Assembly: GCA_018524345.1 (NCBI GenBank)
Contig: JADQAZ010000004.1
Location: 1-64,000 of the forward strand
Origin: Harenicola maris
GTDB taxonomy: Bacteria; Pseudomonadota; Alphaproteobacteria; Rhodobacterales; Rhodobacteraceae
Direction: 5' to 3'
DNA: 64,000 nucleotides
The notes beneath the pieces are model-generated. The model did no database searches. It was given only the letters and a program-made list of their open reading frames with translations, and was not told the origin of the DNA. Every line of letters begins with the position of its first letter. The stretch's first letter is position 1. Shown in pieces: positions 9,399-17,609 of the stretch. A program made the position numbers and the translations under genes.

Positions 9399-10324
9399 TG
9401 GCTGTTTTGTTGATTGCAGAGGTTCAGGGCGGCGAACTGGCCGTGGATGCCACCGCAAAGGCCCTGACTGCGGCTGCGCAGATGGGCGAAGTCACCATTC
9501 TGTGCGCCTCTGAAGGTTGCGCCGGAGCGGCGGAAGCTGCGGCGAAGCTTGAGGGTGTGTCCAAGGTGCTTTGCGCCGATGATGCGGCCTATGGTCATGA
9601 TCTGGCCGAGCCTTTGGCCGACCTGATCGTGTCGCTGGCTGGCGATTACGAGCATATCGTTGCGCCATCCACTGCGGCCTCCAAGAACGTGATGCCACGG
9701 GTTGCGGCCCTGCTGGATGCCATGGTGATTTCCGAAGTGACGGCGGTTGTTGACGCCAACACATTCGAGCGCCCGATCTATGCCGGTAACGCGATCCAGA
9801 CTGTGAAGTCAGGCGATGCCAAGAAGGTTGCCACGATCCGCACATCGACATTCGATGCGGCGGGCGAGGGGGGCTCTGCCTCTGTGGAGACCATCGGCGC
9901 GGCGGCCAACCCCGGCCTGTCCGAGTGGGTTGAGGACAAGGTTGCGGCCTCTGACCGGCCCGAGCTGACCTCTGCCGGTGTTGTTGTCTCCGGGGGCCGC
10001 GGTGTTGGCTCCGAGGAGGACTTCAAACTGATCGAGGGTCTGGCGGACAAGCTGGGCGCCGCTGTTGGGGCCTCGCGTGCTGCGGTTGATTCCGGCTATG
10101 CGCCGAACGACTGGCAGGTTGGCCAGACGGGTAAGGTGGTTGCACCGGACCTTTATGTCGCCATCGGGATTTCCGGTGCGATCCAACACCTTGCCGGTAT
10201 GAAAGACAGCAAGATCATCGTGGCCATCAACAAAGATGAAGAAGCCCCGATTTTCCAGGTTGCCGATTATGGTCTGGTTGCCGATCTGTTCGAGGCTGTG
10301 CCCGAACTGACCGGCAAGCTGTAA
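9398..10324 (+). CDS. etfA: Electron transfer flavoprotein subunit alpha
   Basis: A 308-residue ETF alpha subunit that binds the redox FAD. The C-terminal FAD domain shows [20 protein letters not shown] (about 198-217), then [20 protein letters not shown] and [19 protein letters not shown]. It pairs with EtfB as the heterodimeric shuttle between flavin dehydrogenases and the respiratory chain. It overlaps etfB by one base. The gene ends three bases from the convergent DUF6473 gene, leaving no room for a separate terminator. Confidence 0.95.
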   Translation: MAVLLIAEVQGGELAVDATAKALTAAAQMGEVTILCASEGCAGAAEAAAKLEGVSKVLCADDAAYGHDLAEPLADLIVSLAGDYEHIVAPSTAASKNVMPRVAALLDAMVISEVTAVVDANTFERPIYAGNAIQTVKSGDAKKVATIRTSTFDAAGEGGSASVETIGAAANPGLSEWVEDKVAASDRPELTSAGVVVSGGRGVGSEEDFKLIEGLADKLGAAVGASRAAVDSGYAPNDWQVGQTGKVVAPDLYVAIGISGAIQHLAGMKDSKIIVAINKDEEAPIFQVADYGLVADLFEAVPELTGKL

Positions 10325-10327
10325 GGC

Positions 10328-11197
10328 TTAGGGCCTGCTGAAATAGGCAGGCTCGTCATCCTCTAGGGGATCAAGAAATTCTGCCAGCGCGGGAAGCAGC
10401 CCTAGGGCAATCTCGCGCTGGACAGAGGGGCCGGGCAATTCGGCGGCCATGGGGGCCTGAAGCTCCCCGTAAACCATCCCATCCATATTCTTGCGCCGTG
10501 CCTCAAGGCTTGGCTCGAACTGCAGGGTTGCCGCCGTGACGGGGGCAAGCTGTGCCATCATGTCATCGGTGACGAACAGGGGATCGGGGCCAAGGGCGCT
10601 GGTGTCATGCAGGCGGCCGCCCGGCTGAATCCGCAGGAGGATCACCGGGCCGCCGATGGAGGCCAGCACCTGTTTCATCTTGTCGATCCATGTGCATTGG
10701 ATGGCGGTCACAAGGCGGCGGTGCTTTTCTGGGGATTTCTCCGCAAGGGTGAAATGCAGGTGCCGCGTGAAGGAGATTTCCGTGAAATCCACCGCAGGGA
10801 AGAGGGAGAGGAGCTTTGCCCCCGGCGAAAGGAAGCGGTCATTGCGGCGCGGATGCACCGAGTAATAGTCGTTCGACATGGCATGTGCGCCCATGACCTG
10901 CAGCACGGTGCAGACCGCGCCGCTGGCGAGGGGCAGGAGAGCATTGTCGCTGAGCAGGGTATCGAGGCCCGCGCCGGTGCAGCCAAGGTTGAGGGCGGTG
11001 ACGCCGGTTTGCCGCTCGATCAATTCGGGGAAGGGCTTTGGCGCGAATTTCCCGAAGGTCTCGTCCCCGCCCATAAAGGTCAGGTAGGGGTGCGCCGTTG
11101 ATTTTTCCGGCCCGCGAAAGCGGAGCCGCGACGAGCCGTAGCTGCATAAGTCGTAATCGAGACCGGTTTGGTCCAACCTGTTGAATGCCAAGTCCAT
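10328..11197 (-). CDS. DUF6473-like protein of unknown function
   Basis: A 289-residue protein without signal peptide or membrane segments. It begins MDLAFNRLDQTGLDYDLCSY and has a GSSRLRFRGP segment and a central NLGCTGAGLDTLL motif, reminiscent of small hydrolase or sulfotransferase-like folds. I recognise it as a DUF6473-type protein common in Rhodobacteraceae, but no reaction is known. A basic, PAPS- or phosphate-binding-like role cannot be shown. It is a single gene, convergent with etfBA and divergent from the hydroxybutyryl-CoA dehydrogenase gene. Confidence 0.6.
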   Translation of the reverse strand: MDLAFNRLDQTGLDYDLCSYGSSRLRFRGPEKSTAHPYLTFMGGDETFGKFAPKPFPELIERQTGVTALNLGCTGAGLDTLLSDNALLPLASGAVCTVLQVMGAHAMSNDYYSVHPRRNDRFLSPGAKLLSLFPAVDFTEISFTRHLHFTLAEKSPEKHRRLVTAIQCTWIDKMKQVLASIGGPVILLRIQPGGRLHDTSALGPDPLFVTDDMMAQLAPVTAATLQFEPSLEARRKNMDGMVYGELQAPMAAELPGPSVQREIALGLLPALAEFLDPLEDDEPAYFSRP

Positions 11198-11355
11198 GAT
11201 GTTCTTCCCTTCTGCCCCACCGGGTTTGATGTTTGTGCGGGTAAAATTTACAAGTTCCTAACGGCGGTATTTGACACAAATGCCCTTGCCCTTTCTGCGC
11301 TTGCATAATGGGCATTGTGGACCGTATCTTTGCGCAACAACCGGAAAGGGCTGTC

Positions 11356-12231
11356 ATGGAATTGTCTGCAATTGGAGTTATCGGCGCGGGCCAGATGGGC
11401 AACGGGATTGCCCATGTTTTCGCCTTGGCTGGCTATGATGTGCTGGTGAATGATATTCAGCAAGCCGCCCTTGATAAGGCCGTCGCACAGATTAGCGGTA
11501 ACCTTGATCGGCAGGTCAGCAAGGAGCGGATCTCGGCCGAGGAAAAGGCCGCCGCCATGGGGCGGATCAAGACCACCTTGCACCTGCCTGACCTGGGCCA
11601 GACCGACCTTGTGATCGAGGCCGCGACCGAGCGCGAGAGCGTGAAATCCGCCATCTTCGAGGATCTGGTGCCGCACCTGAAACCGGAGACGATATTAACC
11701 TCGAATACCTCTTCGATCTCGATCACGCGGCTGGCGAGCCGGACGGATCGGCCGGAGAAATTCATGGGGTTCCACTTTATGAATCCTGTGCCTGTGATGC
11801 AGTTGGTGGAGCTTATCCGCGGGATCGCGACGGATGACGAAACCTATCAAACCTGCCTAAAAGTTGTTGAAAACCTGGGGAAGACAGCGGCCTCTTCCGA
11901 GGATTTTCCCGGATTTATCGTCAACCGCATCCTGATGCCGATGATCAACGAGGCGGTTTATACCCTGTATGAGGGGGTTGGCGGCGTGGCCTCAATCGAT
12001 AGCGCGATGAAACTGGGCACGAACCATCCCATGGGGCCGCTGGAACTGGCGGATTTCATCGGGCTGGACACCTGCTTGGCGATTATGAACGTGCTGCATG
12101 ACGGTTTGGCGGATACGAAGTATCGCCCCTGCCCGTTGTTGACGAAATATGTCGAGGCCGGATGGCTGGGGCGCAAGTCCAAGCGCGGCTTTTACGACTA
12201 TCGCGGCGAGGTGCCGACGCCGACACGCTAG
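11356..12231 (+). CDS. hbd: 3-hydroxybutyryl-CoA dehydrogenase
   Basis: A 291-residue NAD(P)-dependent 3-hydroxyacyl-CoA dehydrogenase. The Rossmann motif GAGQMGNGIA is at 10-19. The catalytic histidine is His140 in GFHFMNPVPVMQLVE, with the C-terminal domain signature GFIVNRILMPMINEA and DSAMKLGTNHPMGPLELAD after it. It interconverts 3-hydroxybutyryl-CoA and acetoacetyl-CoA in butanoate/PHB metabolism or fatty-acid oxidation. The start MELSAIGVIG follows GGAAAGGG; a frame 16 codons longer exists but lacks support. It is convergent with the DUF4132 gene, nine bases apart. Confidence 0.9.
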   Translation: MELSAIGVIGAGQMGNGIAHVFALAGYDVLVNDIQQAALDKAVAQISGNLDRQVSKERISAEEKAAAMGRIKTTLHLPDLGQTDLVIEAATERESVKSAIFEDLVPHLKPETILTSNTSSISITRLASRTDRPEKFMGFHFMNPVPVMQLVELIRGIATDDETYQTCLKVVENLGKTAASSEDFPGFIVNRILMPMINEAVYTLYEGVGGVASIDSAMKLGTNHPMGPLELADFIGLDTCLAIMNVLHDGLADTKYRPCPLLTKYVEAGWLGRKSKRGFYDYRGEVPTPTR

Positions 12232-12240
12232 GCGCACTCG

Positions 12241-14349
12241 CTAGGCCTCTGCGAGGCCGAGCTCTGCGATGGCCGTCCAGATTTTGTCCATCACCGCGTC
12301 ATCGGCGCGCGGGGTGGATTTCCCTTTGATCTTAGTTGTCAGCTCCACCGGCGTGCCGCCCTGATGGAGCCTGCCTGTGCCAAGGTGGATGCGGTGGCCT
12401 GCGGTGAGCAGGAGCCAGCGGCCATCGAAGCGGGCCTGCGGGCGGGCAAAGCCCAGCAGGGCGCGGCGCATGGCGATGCTTTGACCGCCGGGGCGCAGGG
12501 TGACGAAGGTATGGGGGTGTTTGAGCGGCGGGCTGTCGGGCATGCCGCTGGCGCCGACCGAGATGATCAGGTCGAAACGGCGCAGGGCCTCGCTCAGCAC
12601 GCGCGGGGGCACATCGGCGAGGGTTTTCGCGGGGCCGAGCAGGTGGATTGGGCCGGTTTCCCCCTCTCCGCCCGCGCCGGGGTAGTTGCGCACACCGCTG
12701 TGCAGGCGGAATTTCTGGCCGCCGAGGGCGAGGTCGACCTCGTCCTGATAGCCCATGGTAAACCCGCTGCGGCGGGCGAGGCCGATTAGGGGCACTTGGG
12801 CCACCAGCTGTCCGGCGAAGACCTTTGTTTTGTCTGATTGAAGCTCTGCCTCGGGCAGGGGGTAAATCTCGCGGAAGGCTTGGGCGAAAGGCTGTGTGCG
12901 GTTTTTGGCCGAGGCGGCGCGCCATGCTGCGCGGGTTCCCTCGTCCGCGTCGATGGGATGCCAGAGGCGCAGGGGCAGGGCGGGGTCGAAGGGGTGCTTT
13001 GCCCCCTGCGCGTCCATCCAGTGCAGGCCGGTCTTGTCCCGCGCGGGCATCAGGGCCTGATCGCCCACCTGCCAGATCAGGCGGGAGGTGAGGGGCCAGA
13101 GAGATTTGTCGGTCATCTGCGCCTGCCATAGGGTGGCGTCCATGGTCCAATCGCGCAGCAGGAGCCCCTCTAGTGCTGGTTTCAGCAGCTTTGACAGCTC
13201 GGGCGGCAGGGGGCCTGTCATGGCCATATCGAGGATGCGTTCGGGGCGCTGTGACAGGGCGGTTTGCGCCTGTTTGGCAAAGCGGGTGAGCCGTTTCTTG
13301 ACCGAGGCGTGGCGGACGGTTGCGGCGATCTCTGCCATCAGGAGCACGGCCTCGGGGCGGGGCTCTGCGATCACCGCATGGGCGATCTGATAGGTCAGGG
13401 TTTGCGAGGGCAGGGTTTTGGCCTTGGGATCGGGGGCATAGGCGGTGCCGCGCCAGAGGTCCTCTAGCACCTGCGTCCCCCATGGGGCGTTCTCGGCCAA
13501 GGCGATGCGCAGGGCGCGGCCCACGGCATGGGCGTCTTCTTGGCTCATCAGCTTGTCAGCCTTGTAGGGCGCCTGCCCGGATTGCACGGCGCGGACGGCG
13601 GCGAGGGCGGTTTGCACGGCCTCTTGGGCAAAGCTTTGGTAGGCGGGGAGGTCCTCTGGCATGGCCTCCTCCGTGGTCGGGTCGCTCAGGCCGAGGGTGG
13701 TGTCATAGGGCGCGAGCAGGGTGCACCAGCGCAGGGCGGGGGCGGTGAGCAGGGCGGTGACCTCGGCGCGGGCGATGGGGGTTGCGACCCGGCGCAACAG
13801 GGCGGCTGTGACGCCCTTTTCAACCTCCACCTCGCCGGTCAGGCGGGCGGCGGTGAGTTTGGCGATGTCGGAGCCAAAGCTGACCTTGGGCAGAAGAGTT
13901 CTAAGGGCCTTGATGCCCTCGGGGCCCGGCGCCTCGACCAAGCGGCGGCAGATCATGGCGGTACAGGCGCCGAGGCGCTGCATCCATGCCTCTTGCGGGG
14001 TCCATGGGAGGTTGGGGTCATGGCGTTGGTAGGTCTTGGGTGTGGGGCTGTCCAGATGGGCGAGAAGGCCGGTGAGGGCCGCATCGGCGGCGGGGCCGTC
14101 AAAGAGGGGGTGGGAGGTTTCGACCTTATCATAGGCGCGTTCAAGGCCCGAACAGAGCCAGCCCATGATGTCCTGCGGATCGTCGTGTTGAGACCAGAAA
14201 TGCTTTTGCCACAGGGTGCCGATCAGCCTGCCGCGCTCCAGCGGGGTAAGGGCGTTGAGTTCGGCTTGGACGACCTGCCTGTCCCAAGTGACCGGGGCGC
14301 TATGGGCGAGGCGCCAGCGGACCTGTTCGAGGGGGGTGCGCTCTGTCAT
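12241..14349 (-). CDS. DUF4132 domain-containing protein
   Basis: A 702-residue, mostly helical protein. The C-terminal third matches DUF4132: SRLIWQVGDQ (about 428-437), a DPALPLRLWHPIDADE segment, the AFREIYPLPEAE region, and GQLVAQVPLIGLARRSGFTM. DUF4132 occurs in MolR/YehI-like proteins, often linked to WGR domains; the molecular role is unclear. The N-terminal 420 residues are repeat-like helices with no recognised domain, and no WGR partner is adjacent. It ends 12 bases before the acyltransferase stop, on the same strand, so the two may be co-transcribed. Confidence 0.65.
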   Translation of the reverse strand: MTERTPLEQVRWRLAHSAPVTWDRQVVQAELNALTPLERGRLIGTLWQKHFWSQHDDPQDIMGWLCSGLERAYDKVETSHPLFDGPAADAALTGLLAHLDSPTPKTYQRHDPNLPWTPQEAWMQRLGACTAMICRRLVEAPGPEGIKALRTLLPKVSFGSDIAKLTAARLTGEVEVEKGVTAALLRRVATPIARAEVTALLTAPALRWCTLLAPYDTTLGLSDPTTEEAMPEDLPAYQSFAQEAVQTALAAVRAVQSGQAPYKADKLMSQEDAHAVGRALRIALAENAPWGTQVLEDLWRGTAYAPDPKAKTLPSQTLTYQIAHAVIAEPRPEAVLLMAEIAATVRHASVKKRLTRFAKQAQTALSQRPERILDMAMTGPLPPELSKLLKPALEGLLLRDWTMDATLWQAQMTDKSLWPLTSRLIWQVGDQALMPARDKTGLHWMDAQGAKHPFDPALPLRLWHPIDADEGTRAAWRAASAKNRTQPFAQAFREIYPLPEAELQSDKTKVFAGQLVAQVPLIGLARRSGFTMGYQDEVDLALGGQKFRLHSGVRNYPGAGGEGETGPIHLLGPAKTLADVPPRVLSEALRRFDLIISVGASGMPDSPPLKHPHTFVTLRPGGQSIAMRRALLGFARPQARFDGRWLLLTAGHRIHLGTGRLHQGGTPVELTTKIKGKSTPRADDAVMDKIWTAIAELGLAEA

Positions 14350-14361
14350 GGCGCCGCTGTT

Positions 14362-15249
14362 TTAGACGGTTTTGCCCAATGAAAGCGTGTGGTTGCGCAG
14401 CCATGTCATGAAGGCGCGGGGGTCTTTGCCGCGTTCTTCGACCTCTTCTGGCGGGATGGGTTTGCCGATGATCGGGGCCTGCGGTTTGTCGAAGGCGTGC
14501 ACAACCTCGTAGAGCAGCAGGCTTTGGCGCAGGGTGGCCGAGATGCGGTTGGCGATCTGATAGACGCGGGAGTTGGCGCCCTGAAAGAAACAGGGAACAA
14601 CAGTGGCGCCGGATTTGCGGATCATCTTGGCGGTGAAGACGTTCCATTCCTGCTCGATCGCGGGGCCGAACATGCTGTCGGAGGAGGCCACAACGCCCGA
14701 GGGGAAGAGGGCGACAAGCCCGTCGTCCTTGAGGTGGGCCATGGCTTTGGCGCGCATTTCGATCATCTTGCGCTGCGCGTTTTCCTCGTCCGGGAAGGGG
14801 ACGGGGATCATGTAGCTGGAGGCGCTTTCGTCAAGGCCGGTCAGCAGCGAGCGCGTCAGGATGCGGTAGTCATTGCGGCGGCGGCCGATCAGGTCGGCAA
14901 GGATCATGCCGTCCACCAGCCCGTGCGGGTGGTTGGCGACAAACATCACGGGGCCGGTGGCGGGGATGTTGTCGAGCTGGTCCTGCGGGGTGAGGAGGTC
15001 GATCCCCATGGCGTCCATGGTGGCGGGCCAGAAGGCCTGTCCCTGCGGGATACCGGCGCGTTCAAAGCGGCGGATGCGCGAGACGATTTTCATCTTGGCG
15101 GTCAGCAATTCCATCGTGCGGATGAAGTTGCGTTTGAAGCCGCTGTCAAAGCTTTCGGCATAGGTCAGGCTGCGGCGGTCATACACGCGCGGCGCGGCGG
15201 GGTCGTTTTCCCCGCGAGCGGCGAATTTTTTAGGCACAATGTCCGTCAC
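14362..15249 (-). CDS. Lysophospholipid acyltransferase family protein (PlsC-like)
   Basis: A 295-residue protein with the acyltransferase block I motif ANHPHGLVDG (105-114) and a block III-like LFPSGVVASS region (about 180-189). Such enzymes add acyl chains to lysophospholipids, ornithine lipids or glycerol-3-phosphate derivatives; the acceptor is unknown. It is predicted to be membrane-associated at the cytoplasmic face. It lies just downstream of the HPr/EIIA/RapZ block on the same strand. A second, divergent acyltransferase is encoded at 24310-25002. Confidence 0.8.
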   Translation of the reverse strand: MTDIVPKKFAARGENDPAAPRVYDRRSLTYAESFDSGFKRNFIRTMELLTAKMKIVSRIRRFERAGIPQGQAFWPATMDAMGIDLLTPQDQLDNIPATGPVMFVANHPHGLVDGMILADLIGRRRNDYRILTRSLLTGLDESASSYMIPVPFPDEENAQRKMIEMRAKAMAHLKDDGLVALFPSGVVASSDSMFGPAIEQEWNVFTAKMIRKSGATVVPCFFQGANSRVYQIANRISATLRQSLLLYEVVHAFDKPQAPIIGKPIPPEEVEERGKDPRAFMTWLRNHTLSLGKTV

Positions 15250-15287
15250 GTTGCATTCCCTTTAGAGCACTCACCGCTTGCGCAATG

Positions 15288-15557
15288 TCAGCTGCCCTCG
15301 CCAAATTTCGTTTCGACCAGAGCCTTTAGCGCCTCTGCCAGTGCGTCCGCATCCGGGCCCGAGGTTTCAACATCAATAAAGGTTCCCTTGGAGGCTGCCA
15401 ACATCAAAAGGCCCATGATGCTGTCGCCTTCGGTATCCAGCCCGTCCTTGGACACGCGGGCGGTGGCATCGAAGCCCTCGACGGTTTCGACAAAGCGGGC
15501 CGAGGCGCGGGCGTGGAGACCCTTTTCGTTGACGATTTCAAGGGTCATCGCGGGCAT
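15288..15557 (-). CDS. HPr family phosphocarrier protein
   Basis: An 89-residue HPr. The phosphorylated His15 is in GLHARAS and the regulatory Ser46 in GDSIMGLLML; both are the sites used by EI and by HPr kinase. In alphaproteobacteria lacking sugar permeases it serves a regulatory phosphorelay rather than sugar import. It starts on the last base of the EIIA gene stop (TAATG), the final gene of the hprK-rapZ-EIIA-HPr operon. Confidence 0.9.
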   Translation of the reverse strand: MPAMTLEIVNEKGLHARASARFVETVEGFDATARVSKDGLDTEGDSIMGLLMLAASKGTFIDVETSGPDADALAEALKALVETKFGEGS

Positions 15558-15955
15558 TAGCCGGTCTCCTCGCTCAGGTCTGCGGCGTTGATGTATTTGC
15601 GCCCTGCCTTGAGGGCGGCCTCGACGGCGAGGGGGACGGAGAGGTGGCGCGATTTGGCGAGCTTGATCAGCATCGGCAGGTTCGCCCCATACAGGATCTT
15701 GCGGTTGGAACAGCGGCAGGCGCGCAAGGAAAGGTTGGAGGGCGAGCCGCCGAACATATCGGTCACCACCACGACGCCGTCGCCGGTATCAACCTTGTCG
15801 GCGGCATCGCAGATTTCGCGTTGTTTGCGGCTGCGGTCGGGGTCCTCGCCGATCTTGATGGCGAGCGCGCCGTTGAGAGGGCCGACGACATGTTCGACGG
15901 CGGACAAATACTCGGGGGCTAAGCCGCCATGGGCCACGATAACAATGCCGATCAC
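15557..15955 (-). CDS. Mannose-type PTS EIIA domain protein (regulatory)
   Basis: A 132-residue EIIA(Man)-family protein beginning MIGIVIVAHGGLAPEYLSAV, with His9 as the expected phosphorylation site, and a VVVTDMFGGSPSNLSLRAC segment (about 66-84) typical of the family. No EIIB/C/D genes are present, so it is a phosphorelay sensor and not a transporter part. It uses a GTG start placed directly after the rapZ TGA (no gap). It links HPr phosphorylation to RapZ, HPr kinase and the ChvG/ChvI system. Confidence 0.9.
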   Translation of the reverse strand: MIGIVIVAHGGLAPEYLSAVEHVVGPLNGALAIKIGEDPDRSRKQREICDAADKVDTGDGVVVVTDMFGGSPSNLSLRACRCSNRKILYGANLPMLIKLAKSRHLSVPLAVEAALKAGRKYINAADLSEETG

Positions 15956-16891
15956 TCAGCCAACCTCGGTTTTCTTGGGGACGCCGGCTGCTGCGCGGCG
16001 CTCTATCTCGCGGTGACGAATAGACACCCGCCAACCGTCGCCTGCAAGGGATTTGGCAATTCTTTGCGCCATTGCGACGCTGCGGTGTTGCCCGCCGGTG
16101 CAGCCGAAGCCCACCGACAGGTGGGATTTCCCCTCGGCGACAGAGGCAGGGGCAATCATGGCCAGCATGGCCTCGACCTGTGCGACATAGGGGGCGAAGT
16201 TTTCGTCTTTGGCAATGTATTCAGCCACTTGCGGATCGCGTCCGTCCAGCGGGCGCAGGGCCTGATCCCAATGGGGATTGCGCAGGAAGCGGCAGTCAAA
16301 GGCGAAATCGAGGGCGCGGGGCAGGCCCATTTTGTAGGAAAAACTATGCAGGGTGATGCCAAGGCGGGTGCTGTCTTCGAGCTCGAAATGGCGGGTGACT
16401 TCGGCCTTGAGATCATGAACCGAGAGGTCGGAGGTGTCGATCAGGATGTCGGCCTGTGCGCGGATCGGGGCGAGCATGGCGATATCGCGGGAGATGCCCT
16501 CGGCCGGGCCTTCGGCGGGGGCGAGGGGGTGGCGGCGGCGGGTTTCGGAGAACCGGCGCAGCAGGATATCGGTGCGGCAATCGAGGTAGAGGACATCTTG
16601 CAGGATATCCTCGCGGGCGGCGAATTCCTCGACCAGTTCCTGCAGGGTGCCGGCGCTGAAATCGCGGTTGCGGGTGTCGACGCCGATGGCCATGGGCGCG
16701 CCGGGGGCGGGGGTGTCCAGAAGCCTAGGAATAAGGGAGATCGGCAGGTTATCGATGGCCTCGTAGCCCAGATCCTCCAGCGTGCGGATGGCGGAGCTGC
16801 GCCCTGCGCCGGCGGGGCCGGTGACAAGGACAAGGCGCTGCATCGCGCCGGTGCGGGCCTCTGGCTGGCCGGGGGGATCGGCAGGGGTCAT
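15956..16891 (-). CDS. rapZ: RNase adapter protein / nucleotide-binding protein RapZ
   Basis: A 311-residue RapZ family protein. The Walker A motif GPAGAGRS is at 25-32. The C-terminal domain holds FGCTGGQHRSVAMAQRIA (about 275-292). In enterobacteria RapZ tunes glucosamine-6-phosphate synthase through small RNAs and RNase E; in alphaproteobacteria the gene travels with hprK and EIIA(Man). An internal Met at residue 17 (MQRLVLVTG) could be the true start, since many homologues begin near it. The gene ends directly against the EIIA start codon. Confidence 0.92.
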   Translation of the reverse strand: MTPADPPGQPEARTGAMQRLVLVTGPAGAGRSSAIRTLEDLGYEAIDNLPISLIPRLLDTPAPGAPMAIGVDTRNRDFSAGTLQELVEEFAAREDILQDVLYLDCRTDILLRRFSETRRRHPLAPAEGPAEGISRDIAMLAPIRAQADILIDTSDLSVHDLKAEVTRHFELEDSTRLGITLHSFSYKMGLPRALDFAFDCRFLRNPHWDQALRPLDGRDPQVAEYIAKDENFAPYVAQVEAMLAMIAPASVAEGKSHLSVGFGCTGGQHRSVAMAQRIAKSLAGDGWRVSIRHREIERRAAAGVPKKTEVG

Positions 16892-16921
16892 GGGGCGAGA
16901 ACTGTCATTTGGCGGGGCCGG

Positions 16922-17350
16922 TCATGTGGCGGGTCCGTGGCTGAGGTAGAGGGCGAGTGCATGGGCGAAATGTGCGCCTTCCGGCCTGAAAAACAAGGGT
17001 AAAGTGACATCACAAATGCGGGTGTTGCGGGGCGGCGGCAGACGCTGTGTCTCCGCGGGGGCGTTGAGGTCGACGACGAGGGCGACCTCGGCGCTGTCTT
17101 GTGCAGGGGCCATGAGGATGCCCATGCCGCGCGCCTCTATCCGGCCATGGATGGCCGCAGCGGGGCAGCTTGCCAGCAGGCTCTCGCCCCTGCGTTGCAG
17201 GGCGGTGCGGTCATCGGAGATGAGCGCGCCCCCCGCCGCCAGAAGCGCCAGCCCGAGGCTGGATTTGCCGGTGCCGGAGGCGCCGGTGATCAGCACGGCG
17301 CGGGGGCCGAAGGCGACGCAGGTGGCGTGAAGGATCGTCTGATGTGCCAT
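16922..17350 (-). CDS. hprK: HPr kinase/phosphorylase, short alphaproteobacterial form
   Basis: A 142-residue catalytic domain only. Walker A GASGTGKS is at 23-30, LISDDRTAL follows near 42-50, and the HprK signature HGRIEARGMGIL near 67-78. The N-terminal domain of Firmicute HprK is absent, as is usual in alphaproteobacteria. It phosphorylates or dephosphorylates Ser46 of HPr. The start MAHQTILHATCVAF (17348-17350) is chosen because residues encoded further upstream fall in the repeat-bearing intergenic region and do not look like protein. It heads the operon hprK-rapZ-EIIA-HPr. Confidence 0.88.
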   Translation of the reverse strand: MAHQTILHATCVAFGPRAVLITGASGTGKSSLGLALLAAGGALISDDRTALQRRGESLLASCPAAAIHGRIEARGMGILMAPAQDSAEVALVVDLNAPAETQRLPPPRNTRICDVTLPLFFRPEGAHFAHALALYLSHGPAT

Positions 17351-17438
17351 ATCCGGGCAGTTAACACCGCGCCGGGCGGTAATGCCACTGACATGGCAGT
17401 GATTCGGGGTTAATTCGCCGCCAAAGCCATGAAAAGCT

Positions 17439-17480
17439 GATGCACAAGTGATGCACATGCGATGCACAACCGATGCAGCC
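17439..17480. promoter_or_regulatory. Four 11-bp direct repeats upstream of hprK
   Basis: GATGCACA starts at 17439, 17450 and 17461, and GATGCAG at 17472, giving four units exactly 11 bp apart. One unit per helical turn is the arrangement of sites bound by OmpR/PhoB-family regulators. The repeats lie 89-130 bases upstream of the hprK start, in the 259-base gap after chvG. The response regulator ChvI, of that family, is encoded nearby. Binding is inference. Confidence 0.5.
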
Positions 17481-17609
17481 ATTCGTGCAGATCGGCATGG
17501 TTAACCCTGCGGGCGCAGTTAAGAAACGGTGAACCTTGCGAAAAGGTTAAGGCCCGCCCCAAGAGCGCGGGGGCGGCCCCCGCAGGGGCTGCGGGGCGGC
17601 TTTGGGGGC

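Noticed and set aside
17439-17480. Possible CRISPR-like array
   Set aside because: Units are 11 bp with no spacers between them and no cas genes nearby; better explained as regulatory direct repeats.
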